From an uncultured Steroidobacter sp. (lineage in GTDB: Bacteria > Pseudomonadota > Gammaproteobacteria > Steroidobacterales > Steroidobacteraceae), in assembly GCA_946478975.1 (NCBI GenBank), contig CAMLEO010000044.1:1-33013 (forward strand): DNA of 33,013 nucleotides, in the 5' to 3' direction. Under the pieces are notes generated by a model. It was not told where the DNA came from. It saw nothing but the letters and a program-made list of their open reading frames with translations, and ran no database searches. This document shows positions 17,355 to 24,927 of this stretch, piece after piece. A program made the position numbers and the translations under genes. Each line of letters opens with the position of its first letter. Position 1 is the stretch's first letter.

Positions 17355-17873
17355 ATGTCCAAGGCTCAAAAGGGTTTCACCCTGATCGAATTGATGATCG
17401 TCGTGGCGATCATCGGCATCCTGGCGGCCATCGCGTTGCCGGCTTACCAGGACTACACGATCCGCGCGAAGGTGTCGGAAGGCATCATCGGCGCGTCGTC
17501 GGCGAAGGCGACCGTCAGCGAAGCGTTCCAGACCGACAGCCTGGCCGGTGTGTCAGCCGCTGCGAACGCCTGGACGACCAACATTGCCAGCACCCGTTCG
17601 AAGTACGTCAACTCGGTTGCCATTGCCACCAACGGCGTCGTGACCGTGACCTACGCCGCGAATGCCGGCAACGGTCTGCCGGCCACGTTGGACAACTCGA
17701 CGCTGGTGTTCCAGCCGTATGTGAACAACGCCGTGCTCGATGCGAACTCGGTCGGTGCGATCGACTGGGCGTGCCGCTCGCAGACGGGCACGACCGCGGC
17801 CAACCGCGGCCTGAGCGCCAGCGCCGCCACCGCCAACCTGGTCGCGAAGTACGCTCCTTCGGAGTGCCGCTAA
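17355..17873 (+). CDS. pilA: Major type IV pilin, paralogue 1
   Basis: Structural subunit of the type IV pilus. The ATG at 17355 with GAGGAGA 6 nt upstream gives 172 residues; an open extension further upstream lies in the promoter and leader and is rejected. The 7-residue leader MSKAQKG is followed by the prepilin peptidase site and the N-methylated helix [20 protein letters not shown], with Glu5 of the mature protein present. The C-terminal D-loop is closed by Cys140 and Cys171, and the protein ends KYAPSECR. One N-x-T sequon, N114-S-T, lies in the middle of the globular domain (codons 17694-17702). It is preceded by a sigma-54 promoter and followed by a strong terminator, so it is probably expressed at high level as a single transcript. 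Confidence 0.96.
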   Translation: MSKAQKGFTLIELMIVVAIIGILAAIALPAYQDYTIRAKVSEGIIGASSAKATVSEAFQTDSLAGVSAAANAWTTNIASTRSKYVNSVAIATNGVVTVTYAANAGNGLPATLDNSTLVFQPYVNNAVLDANSVGAIDWACRSQTGTTAANRGLSASAATANLVAKYAPSECR

Positions 17874-17907
17874 TCCAGGTCGAGTTAGCGTCGGGCTAAC
17901 GAAACGA

Positions 17908-17934
17908 GGGGGCGGCAACGCCCCCTTTTTTTTT
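17908..17934 (+). terminator. Rho-independent terminator after pilA1
   Basis: Stem GGGGGCG (17908-17914) pairs with CGCCCCC (17919-17925) around a GCAA tetraloop, followed by nine T residues (17926-17934). A smaller hairpin lies just upstream: GTTAGC (17884-17889) and GCTAAC (17895-17900). This separates pilA1 from pilA2 and would limit read-through. Confidence 0.95.
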
Positions 17935-17962
17935 GGCGTACAGAATGTAATAAAAGGACGAT

Positions 17963-18478
17963 ATGCACATGCGCCAACAACACGGATTCACTTTGATCGA
18001 ACTGATGATCGTGGTAGCGATCATCGGCATCCTGGCGGCCATTGCCCTGCCCGCCTATCAGGACTACACCATTCGAGCCAAGGTCGCCGAAGGCTTGATC
18101 GCGGCGGACGCCGCCAAGACTCATGTGAGCGAGTCGTATCAGGCGAACTTCCAGTCGGGCCTCGACGGCGCGGTCGCCTCGTGGAACATCGAACGCTCGA
18201 GCTCCAAGTACGTCACGGGAGTCACCATCGAGAACACCGGTGTCGTGACGGTGATGTTTGCCGCGAACGCCGGCAACGGCATCCCTGGCATTCTGAACAA
18301 CACGACCGTGGTCTTCACTCCTTCTATCGACGGACAACCGCTCGAGGGTGTCCGCACCGGCACCCTCGAATGGGCCTGCACCTCGGCCACGCGCACCACC
18401 GCGACCAATCGCGGCTTGCTGGTGAGCGACACCGGAGGAACACTGCCGGCGAAATACGCTCCGTCGGAATGTCGCTGA
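17963..18478 (+). CDS. pilA: Type IV pilin, paralogue 2
   Basis: Second pilin, 171 residues from the ATG at 17963; the ATG at 17969 is equally possible. AAGGA ends at 17958, 4 nt from the first ATG and 10 nt from the second. The leader ends QHG, with histidine rather than lysine before the glycine. The methylated helix is identical to that of pilA1 through [10 protein letters not shown], and the protein also ends KYAPSECR with a Cys139-Cys170 loop. Between these ends the globular domains diverge strongly. It carries overlapping sequons N112-N-T and N113-T-T at the position aligned with N114 of pilA1. It starts about 30 bp after the pilA1 terminator, with no convincing promoter of its own, so expression may be much lower or depend on read-through. 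Confidence 0.95.
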   Translation: MHMRQQHGFTLIELMIVVAIIGILAAIALPAYQDYTIRAKVAEGLIAADAAKTHVSESYQANFQSGLDGAVASWNIERSSSKYVTGVTIENTGVVTVMFAANAGNGIPGILNNTTVVFTPSIDGQPLEGVRTGTLEWACTSATRTTATNRGLLVSDTGGTLPAKYAPSECR

Positions 18479-18492
18479 GTTCGCTACAGTCT

Positions 18493-18519
18493 TAGCGGGG
18501 GAGCACTGCTGCCCCGCTA
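18493..18519 (+). terminator. Hairpin after pilA2, probable terminator
   Basis: TAGCGGGG (18493-18500) pairs with CCCCGCTA (18512-18519) over an 11-nt loop in which AGC and GCT may also pair. Only a GTTT run follows, a few bases later, so intrinsic termination would be weaker than after pilA1. It starts 15 bp after the pilA2 stop. Confidence 0.6.
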
Positions 18520-18684
18520 GGGCTGTTTCCGGTATCTTCGCCGTTGGTCATACAAACCTCGGCGTTCAGGTGCCCGCTGTGAGATATGTCACGCAGCCGC
18601 CGGCGGAGGATGTGAGACCATCCGATCGATTTGACAAATCCCCCGCATTTTTCAGCGGGCGTTTAACCACCGGCACATACCTCA
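18520..18684 (+). promoter_or_regulatory. Leader region upstream of pilB
   Basis: This 165-bp gap probably holds the pilBC promoter. A perfect -35-like TTGACA occurs at 18631-18636, but no acceptable -10 box is found 15-19 bp downstream. Directly after it comes a small hairpin, CCCGC (18642-18646) and GCGGG (18655-18659). I see no sigma-54 element and no strong Shine-Dalgarno before the pilB ATG. Confidence 0.35.
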
Positions 18685-20424
18685 ATGGCTGAGAACGTCT
18701 CCACGATCGCACAGCGCCTGGTGCTGCAGGGACTGCCGCAGCGCTTGATTCAGGATGGGCTGGTCGACGAAGCGACCATGACCCAGGCCATGGTGGCCGC
18801 GAAGGAAGCGGACGGCAATCTGGTGTCGCACCTGGTCACCCAGGGCATCGCCGACGCGAAAGAGATCGCGATCGCCGCGTCCCAGGAATTCGGCGTGCCA
18901 CTGCTGGACCTCGATTCCGTTCAGCTGGACCTCGACGTGGTCAAGCTGGTCTCCGACAAGCTGCTCGCCAAACATCGCGTACTGCCGCTGCTCAAGCGCG
19001 GCAAGCGCCTGTTCGTCGCCGTTTCCGATCCCACCAATCTGCACGCGCTGGACGAGATCAAATTCCAGACCGGCCTGTCGATCGAAGCAGTAGTCGTCGA
19101 AGACGACAAGCTGCAAAAGATCGCGAACAAGACCCGCGAGCAGGTCGACACCCAGATGCCGGTGATGTCGGAAGACGATTTCGATCTGGAGAATCTCGAA
19201 GTCACCGGCGGCGATGATGACGAAAATGCGGCGGCGGCGGCCGGACGCGATGACGTCGAAGACGCGCCGATCGTGCGCTTCGTGAACAAGGTGCTGCTGG
19301 ACGCGATCAAGAAAGGCGCGTCCGATATTCACTTCGAGCCTTACGAAAAGACCTATCGCATTCGCCTGCGACTCGACGGCTTCTTGAAAGAGATCGCGAG
19401 CCCGCCGGTGCAACTGGCTGTGAAGCTCGCGGCACGTATCAAAGTCATGTCGCGACTGGACATCGCGGAGCGCCGCATCCCGCAGGACGGCCGCATCAAG
19501 ATGCGCATTTCGAAGAATCGCGCCATCGACTTCCGCGTCAGCACCTGCCCCACGCTCTTCGGCGAAAAGATCGTCGCGCGTATTCTCGACCCGTCGAGCG
19601 CCATGCTCGGCATCGATGCGCTCGGCTACGAAGAGACCCAGCGCAATCTGTATTTGAAAACACTGGCGCAGCCGCACGGCATGATCCTGGTGACCGGCCC
19701 GACCGGCAGCGGCAAGACCGTGTCGCTGTACACCGGTTTGAACATCCTCAACAAAGAGGATACGAATATTTCCACCGCCGAGGATCCGGCGGAAATCAAC
19801 TTGCCGGGCGTCAACCAGGTCAACGTCAATCCCAAGGTCGGCCTGACCTTTGCGTCCGCGCTGCGCGCATTCCTGCGCCAGGATCCGGACGTAATCATGG
19901 TCGGCGAAATCCGAGACCTGGAAACGGCCGAAATAGCGATCAAGGCCGCCCAGACCGGCCACCTGGTCCTGTCCACCTTGCATACCAACGACGCGCCCAA
20001 GACGCTCACTCGTCTGATCGACATGGGCGTGAAGCCTTACGCGATCGCGACTTCGGTGTCGCTGATCATCGCGCAGCGCCTGGCTCGCAAGTTGTGCAAC
20101 AACTGTAAAACGTCGATCGACATGCCGGCCGAAGCGCTGCTCAAGGAAGGCTTCACGCCGGAAGAGATCGCCGAGGGCATCAAAGTCTTCAAGCCGGTGG
20201 GCTGCGGCTCGTGCACCGACGGCTACAAGGGCCGTACTGGTTTGTATCAGGTGATGCCGGTGTCCGAGGAAATCCAGCGCATCATTCTGCAGGGAGGCAA
20301 TGCTGTCGACATCGCCGCGCAGTCGGCGTCCGAAGGCATCTGGGATCTGCGCAAATCGGGCCTCGCCAAAGTGAAGGCCGGCATCACCAGCCTGGAAGAA
20401 ATCAATACGTGCACGGTCGAGTGA
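18685..20424 (+). CDS. pilB: PilB, type IV pilus extension ATPase
   Basis: Hexameric cytoplasmic ATPase that powers pilus assembly by rotating PilC. The product is 579 residues, typical for PilB. The N-terminal T2SSE domain (about 1-150) is joined by an acidic linker (SEDDFDLENLEVTGGDDDEN region) to the N2D domain (ASDIHFEPY). The ATPase core follows, with Walker A GPTGSGKT (338-345), Asp box TAEDPAE, Walker B DVIMVGEIRD (402-411) and His box TGHLVLSTLHTND (424-436). The tetracysteine zinc site is Cys471, Cys474, Cys507 and Cys510. It precedes pilC by 55 bp and its stop codon sits in the loop and arm of a strong hairpin. No retraction ATPase (PilT) gene is in the window. Confidence 0.97.
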   Translation: MAENVSTIAQRLVLQGLPQRLIQDGLVDEATMTQAMVAAKEADGNLVSHLVTQGIADAKEIAIAASQEFGVPLLDLDSVQLDLDVVKLVSDKLLAKHRVLPLLKRGKRLFVAVSDPTNLHALDEIKFQTGLSIEAVVVEDDKLQKIANKTREQVDTQMPVMSEDDFDLENLEVTGGDDDENAAAAAGRDDVEDAPIVRFVNKVLLDAIKKGASDIHFEPYEKTYRIRLRLDGFLKEIASPPVQLAVKLAARIKVMSRLDIAERRIPQDGRIKMRISKNRAIDFRVSTCPTLFGEKIVARILDPSSAMLGIDALGYEETQRNLYLKTLAQPHGMILVTGPTGSGKTVSLYTGLNILNKEDTNISTAEDPAEINLPGVNQVNVNPKVGLTFASALRAFLRQDPDVIMVGEIRDLETAEIAIKAAQTGHLVLSTLHTNDAPKTLTRLIDMGVKPYAIATSVSLIIAQRLARKLCNNCKTSIDMPAEALLKEGFTPEEIAEGIKVFKPVGCGSCTDGYKGRTGLYQVMPVSEEIQRIILQGGNAVDIAAQSASEGIWDLRKSGLAKVKAGITSLEEINTCTVE

Positions 20425-20433
20425 CCGTGCACG
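20408..20433 (+). other. Perfect hairpin spanning the pilB stop codon
   Basis: CGTGCACGGTC (20408-20418) and GACCGTGCACG (20423-20433) form an uninterrupted 11-bp stem with a GAGT loop. The pilB stop TGA (20422-20424) is in the loop and arm. No T-run follows, so it is not a classical terminator. Just downstream, CGCTTGCAT occurs twice (20432-20440 and 20445-20453). It could act as an mRNA stability or processing element setting the pilB to pilC ratio, which is inference. Confidence 0.7.
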
Positions 20434-20479
20434 CTTGCATCGCCCGCTTGCATAATTGAAGTAAGCAAGGACCTAGACC

Positions 20480-21697
20480 ATGGCCCAAGTAGCATCCAGC
20501 CAGCAATTCCCATACGTGTGGGAAGGCACGGATAAGAAAGGCAAGCGCATCAAGGGAAAGATGCTCGCCGTCTCGGAAGCGGCGGTCAAAGCCGATCTGC
20601 GTCGCCAAGGCGTGCTCGCCAAGAGCGTGCGCAAGGAAATGCAGCTCTTCAAGAGCGGCAAGAAGATCACGACCGAGGACATCGCGCTGTTCGCGCGCCA
20701 GCTCGCGACCATGCTGCAAGCGGGTATTCCGATGGTCCAGTGCTTCGACATCATCGGCAACGGCCATGACAAGCCGTCGGTGCAAAAGCTGGTGCTGGCG
20801 ATCAAGGCCGACATCGAATCCGGTACTTCGCTGCACGAAGCGCTCGCCAAGCATCCGTTGTACTTCGACGATCTGTTCGTGAACCTGGTGGAAGCCGGCG
20901 AGCAGGCCGGTGCGCTCGAGACGCTGCTCGACAAGATCGCCACTTACAAGGAAAAGACCGAAGCGCTGAAGAAAAAGATCAAGAAGGCGCTGTTCTATCC
21001 GGCGGCGGTCATGGCGGTGGCGGTGATCGTGACCACGATTCTGTTGATCTTCGTGATCCCGCAGTTCGAATCGCTGTTCAAGAACTTCGGCGCGGACCTG
21101 CCGGCGTTCACGCAGATGGTGATCGGGTTGTCCAAGTTCGTGCAGGAGAGCGGCATCTACATTGCCCTCGTCCTGGGCGGCGCGGGCTACGCGTTCTTCT
21201 ACTTCAAGAAACGTTCACGTCCGATGCGCCGATTCCTGGACCGCATGCTGCTGAAGGCGCCGGTGATCGGGCCGATCATGGTGAAAGCCGCGATCGCCCG
21301 CTACGCGCGCACGCTCTCGACCATGTTCGCCGCCGGTGTGCCGCTCGTCGAAGCGCTGAACTCGGTCGCAGGTGCGACCGGCAACATCGTGTACGAAGAA
21401 GCAGTGCTGAAGATTCGGGACGAAGTCGCCACCGGCCAGCGCCTGCAGCGCTCGATGGAACAAACGGGGCTGTTCCCGAACATGGTGATTCAAATGATCG
21501 CGGTCGGCGAAGAATCCGGCTCGCTCGACTCCATGGCGGCCAAGGTCGCCGACTTCTACGAAGCGGACGTCGACGCCGCGGTCGACGCGATGAGCAGCTT
21601 GATCGAGCCGCTGATCATGGCCATCCTGGGCGTGCTGGTCGGCGGCCTGGTGATCGCGATGTATCTGCCGATCTTCAAACTCGGCGCGGTGGTGTAA
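20480..21697 (+). CDS. pilC: PilC, type IV pilus inner-membrane platform protein
   Basis: GspF-family platform protein on which PilB acts to insert pilins into the growing fibre. The product is 405 residues. AAGGA (20467-20471) lies 8 nt before the ATG. Two T2SSF repeats are visible, one with FARQLATMLQAGIPMVQCFDI and the other with YARTLSTMFAAGVPLVEALNS, the duplicated FxRxLxxMxxAGxPxxxxL pattern of the family. Hydrophobic segments occur at about 175-195, 220-240 and 376-400. It ends in YLPIFKLGAVV, a typical PilC C-terminus. It follows pilB in the same direction and is ended by a strong terminator, so pilB and pilC form the unit. Confidence 0.97.
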   Translation: MAQVASSQQFPYVWEGTDKKGKRIKGKMLAVSEAAVKADLRRQGVLAKSVRKEMQLFKSGKKITTEDIALFARQLATMLQAGIPMVQCFDIIGNGHDKPSVQKLVLAIKADIESGTSLHEALAKHPLYFDDLFVNLVEAGEQAGALETLLDKIATYKEKTEALKKKIKKALFYPAAVMAVAVIVTTILLIFVIPQFESLFKNFGADLPAFTQMVIGLSKFVQESGIYIALVLGGAGYAFFYFKKRSRPMRRFLDRMLLKAPVIGPIMVKAAIARYARTLSTMFAAGVPLVEALNSVAGATGNIVYEEAVLKIRDEVATGQRLQRSMEQTGLFPNMVIQMIAVGEESGSLDSMAAKVADFYEADVDAAVDAMSSLIEPLIMAILGVLVGGLVIAMYLPIFKLGAVV

Positions 21698-21730
21698 GCT
21701 CCGGCTCCTTGCAGTCACAACGACAATCGA

Positions 21731-21757
21731 ACGCCGCGCCCAGCGCGGCGTTTTTTT
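21731..21757 (+). terminator. Rho-independent terminator between pilC and pilD
   Basis: ACGCCGCGC (21731-21739) pairs with GCGCGGCGT (21743-21751) over a CCA loop, followed by an unbroken run of T residues to 21757. It lies only 6 nt upstream of the pilD ATG, leaving no room for a normal ribosome-binding site between. Confidence 0.93.
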
Positions 21758-21763
21758 AAGCCG

Positions 21764-22696
21764 ATGCAGGACGTGCTCGAATCATTACAGTTCATGCTGA
21801 CCGCCTCGCCGGCCGCGTGGATTGCGTTCGTCCTGGTGATCGGCCTGCTGGTCGGCAGCTTCCTCAACGTCGTCATCCATCGGCTGCCGATCATGATGGA
21901 GCGCGAGTGGAAGGCTCAGGCCCAGGAAATCCTCGGCCCGCCCGCCTATGAACCGCCTCGCGACGAGGACCCGACGCCGGCACGTTATAACCTCGTGGTG
22001 CCACGTTCGGCATGCCCGAAATGCGGCGCCCTGATCACCGCGTGGCAAAACATTCCGGTGGTGAGCTATGTGCTCCTGGGCGGCGCCTGCGCCAATTGCA
22101 AGACCCGGATTTCCATCCGTTATCCGCTGATCGAGCTGCTGACTGGCGTGCTGTCGGCCGTGGTCGCGTGGAAATTCGGTGCGACCTGGTACTGCGGCGC
22201 TGCCCTACTGCTCACCTGGGCACTGGTCGCGCTCAGCGCCATCGACTTCGATCATCAGTTGCTCCCCGATGACATCACGCTGCCGCTGCTGTGGATCGGA
22301 TTGTTACTGAGCCTGGCGCCGATCATTCCTTCTGTGGGGCTGCCCGTCAGCAGCACTGACAGCATCATCGGTGCCGCTGCCGGCTATGTGAGCTTGTGGA
22401 GTGTTTATAAACTCTTCAAGGCGCTCACCGGCAAGGAAGGCATGGGCTATGGCGATTTCAAACTGCTCGCTGCGCTGGGCGCGTGGCTGGGCTGGCAGAT
22501 GTTACTGGTGATCATCCTGATCTCCGCCTTCGTAGGCGCGGTCGTTGGCATATCGCTAGTGGTCTTCCGCGGCCGCGACCGCGATATTCCGATTCCATTC
22601 GGTCCTTACCTGGCTGCAGCGGGCTGGATCGCGCTGATCTGGGGCGACCGTCTCGTCGATTCTTATATGCGCATGAACGGGATGCGTCCGCTCTAA
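21764..22696 (+). CDS. pilD: PilD, prepilin peptidase and N-methyltransferase
   Basis: Bifunctional inner-membrane aspartic protease that cleaves the leader of prepilins (KG/F in pilA1) and methylates the new N-terminal Phe. The product is 310 residues. An N-terminal helix leads to SFLNVVIHRLP and a cytoplasmic zinc domain with Cys84, Cys87, Cys109 and Cys112. The catalytic aspartates are in IDFDHQLLPD (161-169) and in the GxGD motif GYGDFK (Asp231). About seven further helices are present. The start is uncertain: a terminator ends 6 nt before the ATG at 21764 and no Shine-Dalgarno is visible, nor is there one before the next in-frame ATG at 21794. Read-through of the terminator or a leaderless start are possible. 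Confidence 0.95.
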   Translation: MQDVLESLQFMLTASPAAWIAFVLVIGLLVGSFLNVVIHRLPIMMEREWKAQAQEILGPPAYEPPRDEDPTPARYNLVVPRSACPKCGALITAWQNIPVVSYVLLGGACANCKTRISIRYPLIELLTGVLSAVVAWKFGATWYCGAALLLTWALVALSAIDFDHQLLPDDITLPLLWIGLLLSLAPIIPSVGLPVSSTDSIIGAAAGYVSLWSVYKLFKALTGKEGMGYGDFKLLAALGAWLGWQMLLVIILISAFVGAVVGISLVVFRGRDRDIPIPFGPYLAAAGWIALIWGDRLVDSYMRMNGMRPL

Positions 22697-22741
22697 TTCC
22701 GCAATTGCCCGCGCGGCAGCGCCCTCCTACACTGCCGAAAC

Positions 22742-23371
22742 ATGAACGATAAAGCTCGCCCCTTGCTGATCGCACTCACCGGCGGCATCGCCAGCGGCAA
22801 GAGCGCCGTTGCGGATATGTTCGCGAAACTCGGCGTGCCGGTGCTGGACACCGATCAGATCGCGCGCGACGTCGTCGAACCGGGCACGCCGACGCTGGCA
22901 AAGCTGGTTGCAGAATTCGGCAGCGAGATTCTTGATGCGAACGGTCGCTTGGATCGCGCTCGAATGCGCACGCGGGTGTTCAGCGATCCGGCGCAACGCA
23001 AACGTTTGGAAGCCATCACGCATCCGGCGATTCGAGCGGAGCTCGCTGCCCGCTCAGCCCATGCCGACGGCCTGTATCAAATTCACGTGATTCCGTTGTT
23101 GATCGAGGGCGGGCGCCGGCATGAATACGATCGCGTGCTGGTCGTGGATGCCGAAGCAGAAGATCAGATCAAACGATTGACTGCGCGTGACCGGTCGAGC
23201 CTGGAACAGGCAAAGCAGATTCTTGCCGCGCAAGTATCGCGTGAGGAGCGACTGGATGCGGCCGACGACGTGATCGTCAACACCGGCACGCTGGAGGATC
23301 TGCACCAGTTCGTGCAGACCCTCCATCGCAATTACACCCTGCTCGCTGAGCGTATCAGCGCCAGCCGTTAG
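22742..23371 (+). CDS. coaE: Dephospho-CoA kinase
   Basis: Last step of coenzyme A synthesis: ATP-dependent phosphorylation of the ribose 3'-hydroxyl of dephospho-CoA. The product is 209 residues, normal length. The P-loop is GGIASGKS (14-21). VPVLDTDQIARDVVEPGTP, RARMRTRVFSDPAQRKRLEAITHPAIR and the later VIPLLIEGG and VLVVDAEAEDQIKRL segments are the standard CoaE order. It follows pilD by 45 bp, the pilD-coaE neighbourhood also found in Pseudomonas and Xanthomonas. Its TAG stop overlaps the stop of the convergent fadL-like gene: bases 23368-23371 read TTAG and serve both. Confidence 0.96.
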   Translation: MNDKARPLLIALTGGIASGKSAVADMFAKLGVPVLDTDQIARDVVEPGTPTLAKLVAEFGSEILDANGRLDRARMRTRVFSDPAQRKRLEAITHPAIRAELAARSAHADGLYQIHVIPLLIEGGRRHEYDRVLVVDAEAEDQIKRLTARDRSSLEQAKQILAAQVSREERLDAADDVIVNTGTLEDLHQFVQTLHRNYTLLAERISASR

Positions 23372-24789
23372 AACTTATACGACAGCTGCGCGCTGACGAT
23401 ATCGATGCTCGACTGCTGCTCGCCCAGCAGCAGACCGCGTGCAACCGTGCTGCCGTCGTTCTGATTGATCGGCGCGTCGTCCACAAACAAATGCGCGTAG
23501 CCGACATCCAGCAGGAAGGCGCCGCCCGGATTCCATTGCGCGCCGAGCGCGACCCATTTGCGATCCGCATCCGGCAGACGCGCGGTGCGATTGTTGTCCG
23601 GAACGTTTGTTTCGTCGTACGCCACACCACCGCGCAGCTTCCATGCATCGCCGAGCTGATACGTCGCACCGACCGCGAAGCGCCAAGTGTCATCCCAACG
23701 CTCCGGCGTTACTGACAACACGGTGCCGTTGTCGCGCACGATGCGCAGCGCTTGAATGCTGCTCCAGCCCGTCCACGCCACGTCCGCCAGCAACTCCACC
23801 TTACCCATGCGGTGATAGAGCGAGGCCGTCGCAGAATCGGGCAACTTGAGATCGAGACGCACCGGGCCCGTGGCCAACGGCCCGCCAGCTGCCGAAGCGC
23901 CCGCAATGACCGCCGCTCCGACCGGATTCAGAGTCGTCGGCGGCGAGAACCGCACCGCGCCTTCGAGCGTGTAATCCACGCTGGATCGATATGACAGGCC
24001 GACGCGAGTGTCGGGCGTGAATTCATACAACATGCCGACGTCGTAGCCCCACGCCGAGTCGTCGCCGCGTACGGCGGTGGTGCCTTGCAGGCCCAGATTC
24101 TGACCGACCAAAATCGGCAGTTGCGAGGCGGGCAACGTGCCTGCCGCGACGCGTGCTTGCAAAGCTTGCGCAACGACAGCCGTGTAATTCAGGGAATTGG
24201 TCAACTCCGCCTGGATGCGCTGGTAGTTCGCGCCGATGCCGAAGCTGAGCTTCTCGTTAGGACGCCAGGACAGCGACGGATTGAAGTTATAAGTTTTGAC
24301 TTCCGAGTTCAGCGCCTGGAAGCGCCCCATCCAGCCGTTGTCGTATTCGGTTTTGAGACCGAACGGCGCGTTCACGCCGAAGCCGAATGCGAACTGCTCG
24401 TTCAGCGGCAGTGCGAAATAAAGCGCCGGCACGGCGTTCCAATCGCCTGCGTCGCCGCCTTCACCGCCCAGCGTCTGGCCGAGCGCCGGCTGGCTGCCGC
24501 CATTGTTGTTGAATTCGGAAGAAATGTTGATGCCGCTCGCGACCACCAGCAGCTGCGTGCCTTCCAGCTTCGCGAGGCCGGCAGGATTATAAAAAATCGT
24601 GCTGGCGTCATCGGCCGCCGCGGCCGTGCCTGCGAACGCGGAGCCCAGGCGACTGGCGCTCTGTTCGAGCAGCGCGAAGCCGGAGGCAAACGCACTGGAC
24701 GAGGCGCAACACAGCGCAATGCCCACATGCAACGCTCGCCGACGTCGCGCCGCCGAGACCCTGTCAACCGCAGAAATTGCTTGTTTCAT
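23368..24789 (-). CDS. fadL: FadL-family outer-membrane channel for fatty acids or hydrophobic substrates
   Basis: Fourteen-strand outer-membrane porin of the OmpP1/FadL/TodX family, which admits long-chain fatty acids or aromatic hydrocarbons by lateral diffusion. I start it at the ATG at 24789, giving 473 residues, because a signal peptide follows at once: basic SAARRRRALH, hydrophobic VGIALCCASSSAFA, cleavage before SGFALLEQSASRLGSAFAG. The mature N-terminus is the plug segment expected of the family. FYNPAGLAKLEGTQ comes next, and the protein ends in QLSYKF with the terminal aromatic residue needed for Bam insertion. Longer in-frame starts would put the signal peptide inside the protein. 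It is convergent with coaE and divergent from the DUF72 gene. Fatty acids versus another hydrophobic substrate cannot be decided. Confidence 0.9.
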   Translation of the reverse strand: MKQAISAVDRVSAARRRRALHVGIALCCASSSAFASGFALLEQSASRLGSAFAGTAAAADDASTIFYNPAGLAKLEGTQLLVVASGINISSEFNNNGGSQPALGQTLGGEGGDAGDWNAVPALYFALPLNEQFAFGFGVNAPFGLKTEYDNGWMGRFQALNSEVKTYNFNPSLSWRPNEKLSFGIGANYQRIQAELTNSLNYTAVVAQALQARVAAGTLPASQLPILVGQNLGLQGTTAVRGDDSAWGYDVGMLYEFTPDTRVGLSYRSSVDYTLEGAVRFSPPTTLNPVGAAVIAGASAAGGPLATGPVRLDLKLPDSATASLYHRMGKVELLADVAWTGWSSIQALRIVRDNGTVLSVTPERWDDTWRFAVGATYQLGDAWKLRGGVAYDETNVPDNNRTARLPDADRKWVALGAQWNPGGAFLLDVGYAHLFVDDAPINQNDGSTVARGLLLGEQQSSIDIVSAQLSYKF

Positions 24790-24927
24790 AAATTCAACAA
24801 CCGACTTTGACGATTTTGTAACAAAGGACAACGCGCTCGGGTTTAGAGAGTTCCACCTAGGACTCGCGCCCAAGCACGGATTGCGAAAAGCGAAGGCACC
24901 GCGAGGCCATGCCGATCATTGGACAGC

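Noticed and set aside
17934..17948. Sigma-54 promoter for pilA2
   Set aside because: TTGGCGT followed by ATGT keeps the first GG but has a poor -12 element and overlaps the pilA1 terminator T-run.
17391..18110. Recent gene conversion between pilA1 and pilA2
   Set aside because: The shared N-terminal helix is identical in protein but uses different codons at many positions. The longest identical DNA run is short, so protein constraint explains it.
18631..18659. Sigma-70 promoter for pilB at TTGACA
   Set aside because: The -35 match is perfect, but the bases 15-19 bp downstream are GC-rich with no -10 box. It is kept only as a note in the leader region.
18682..19983. Long open frame of over 400 codons antisense to pilB
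   Set aside because: It mirrors a gene with all PilB motifs intact. Long antisense frames are expected in high-GC coding DNA, and its translation shows no domain.
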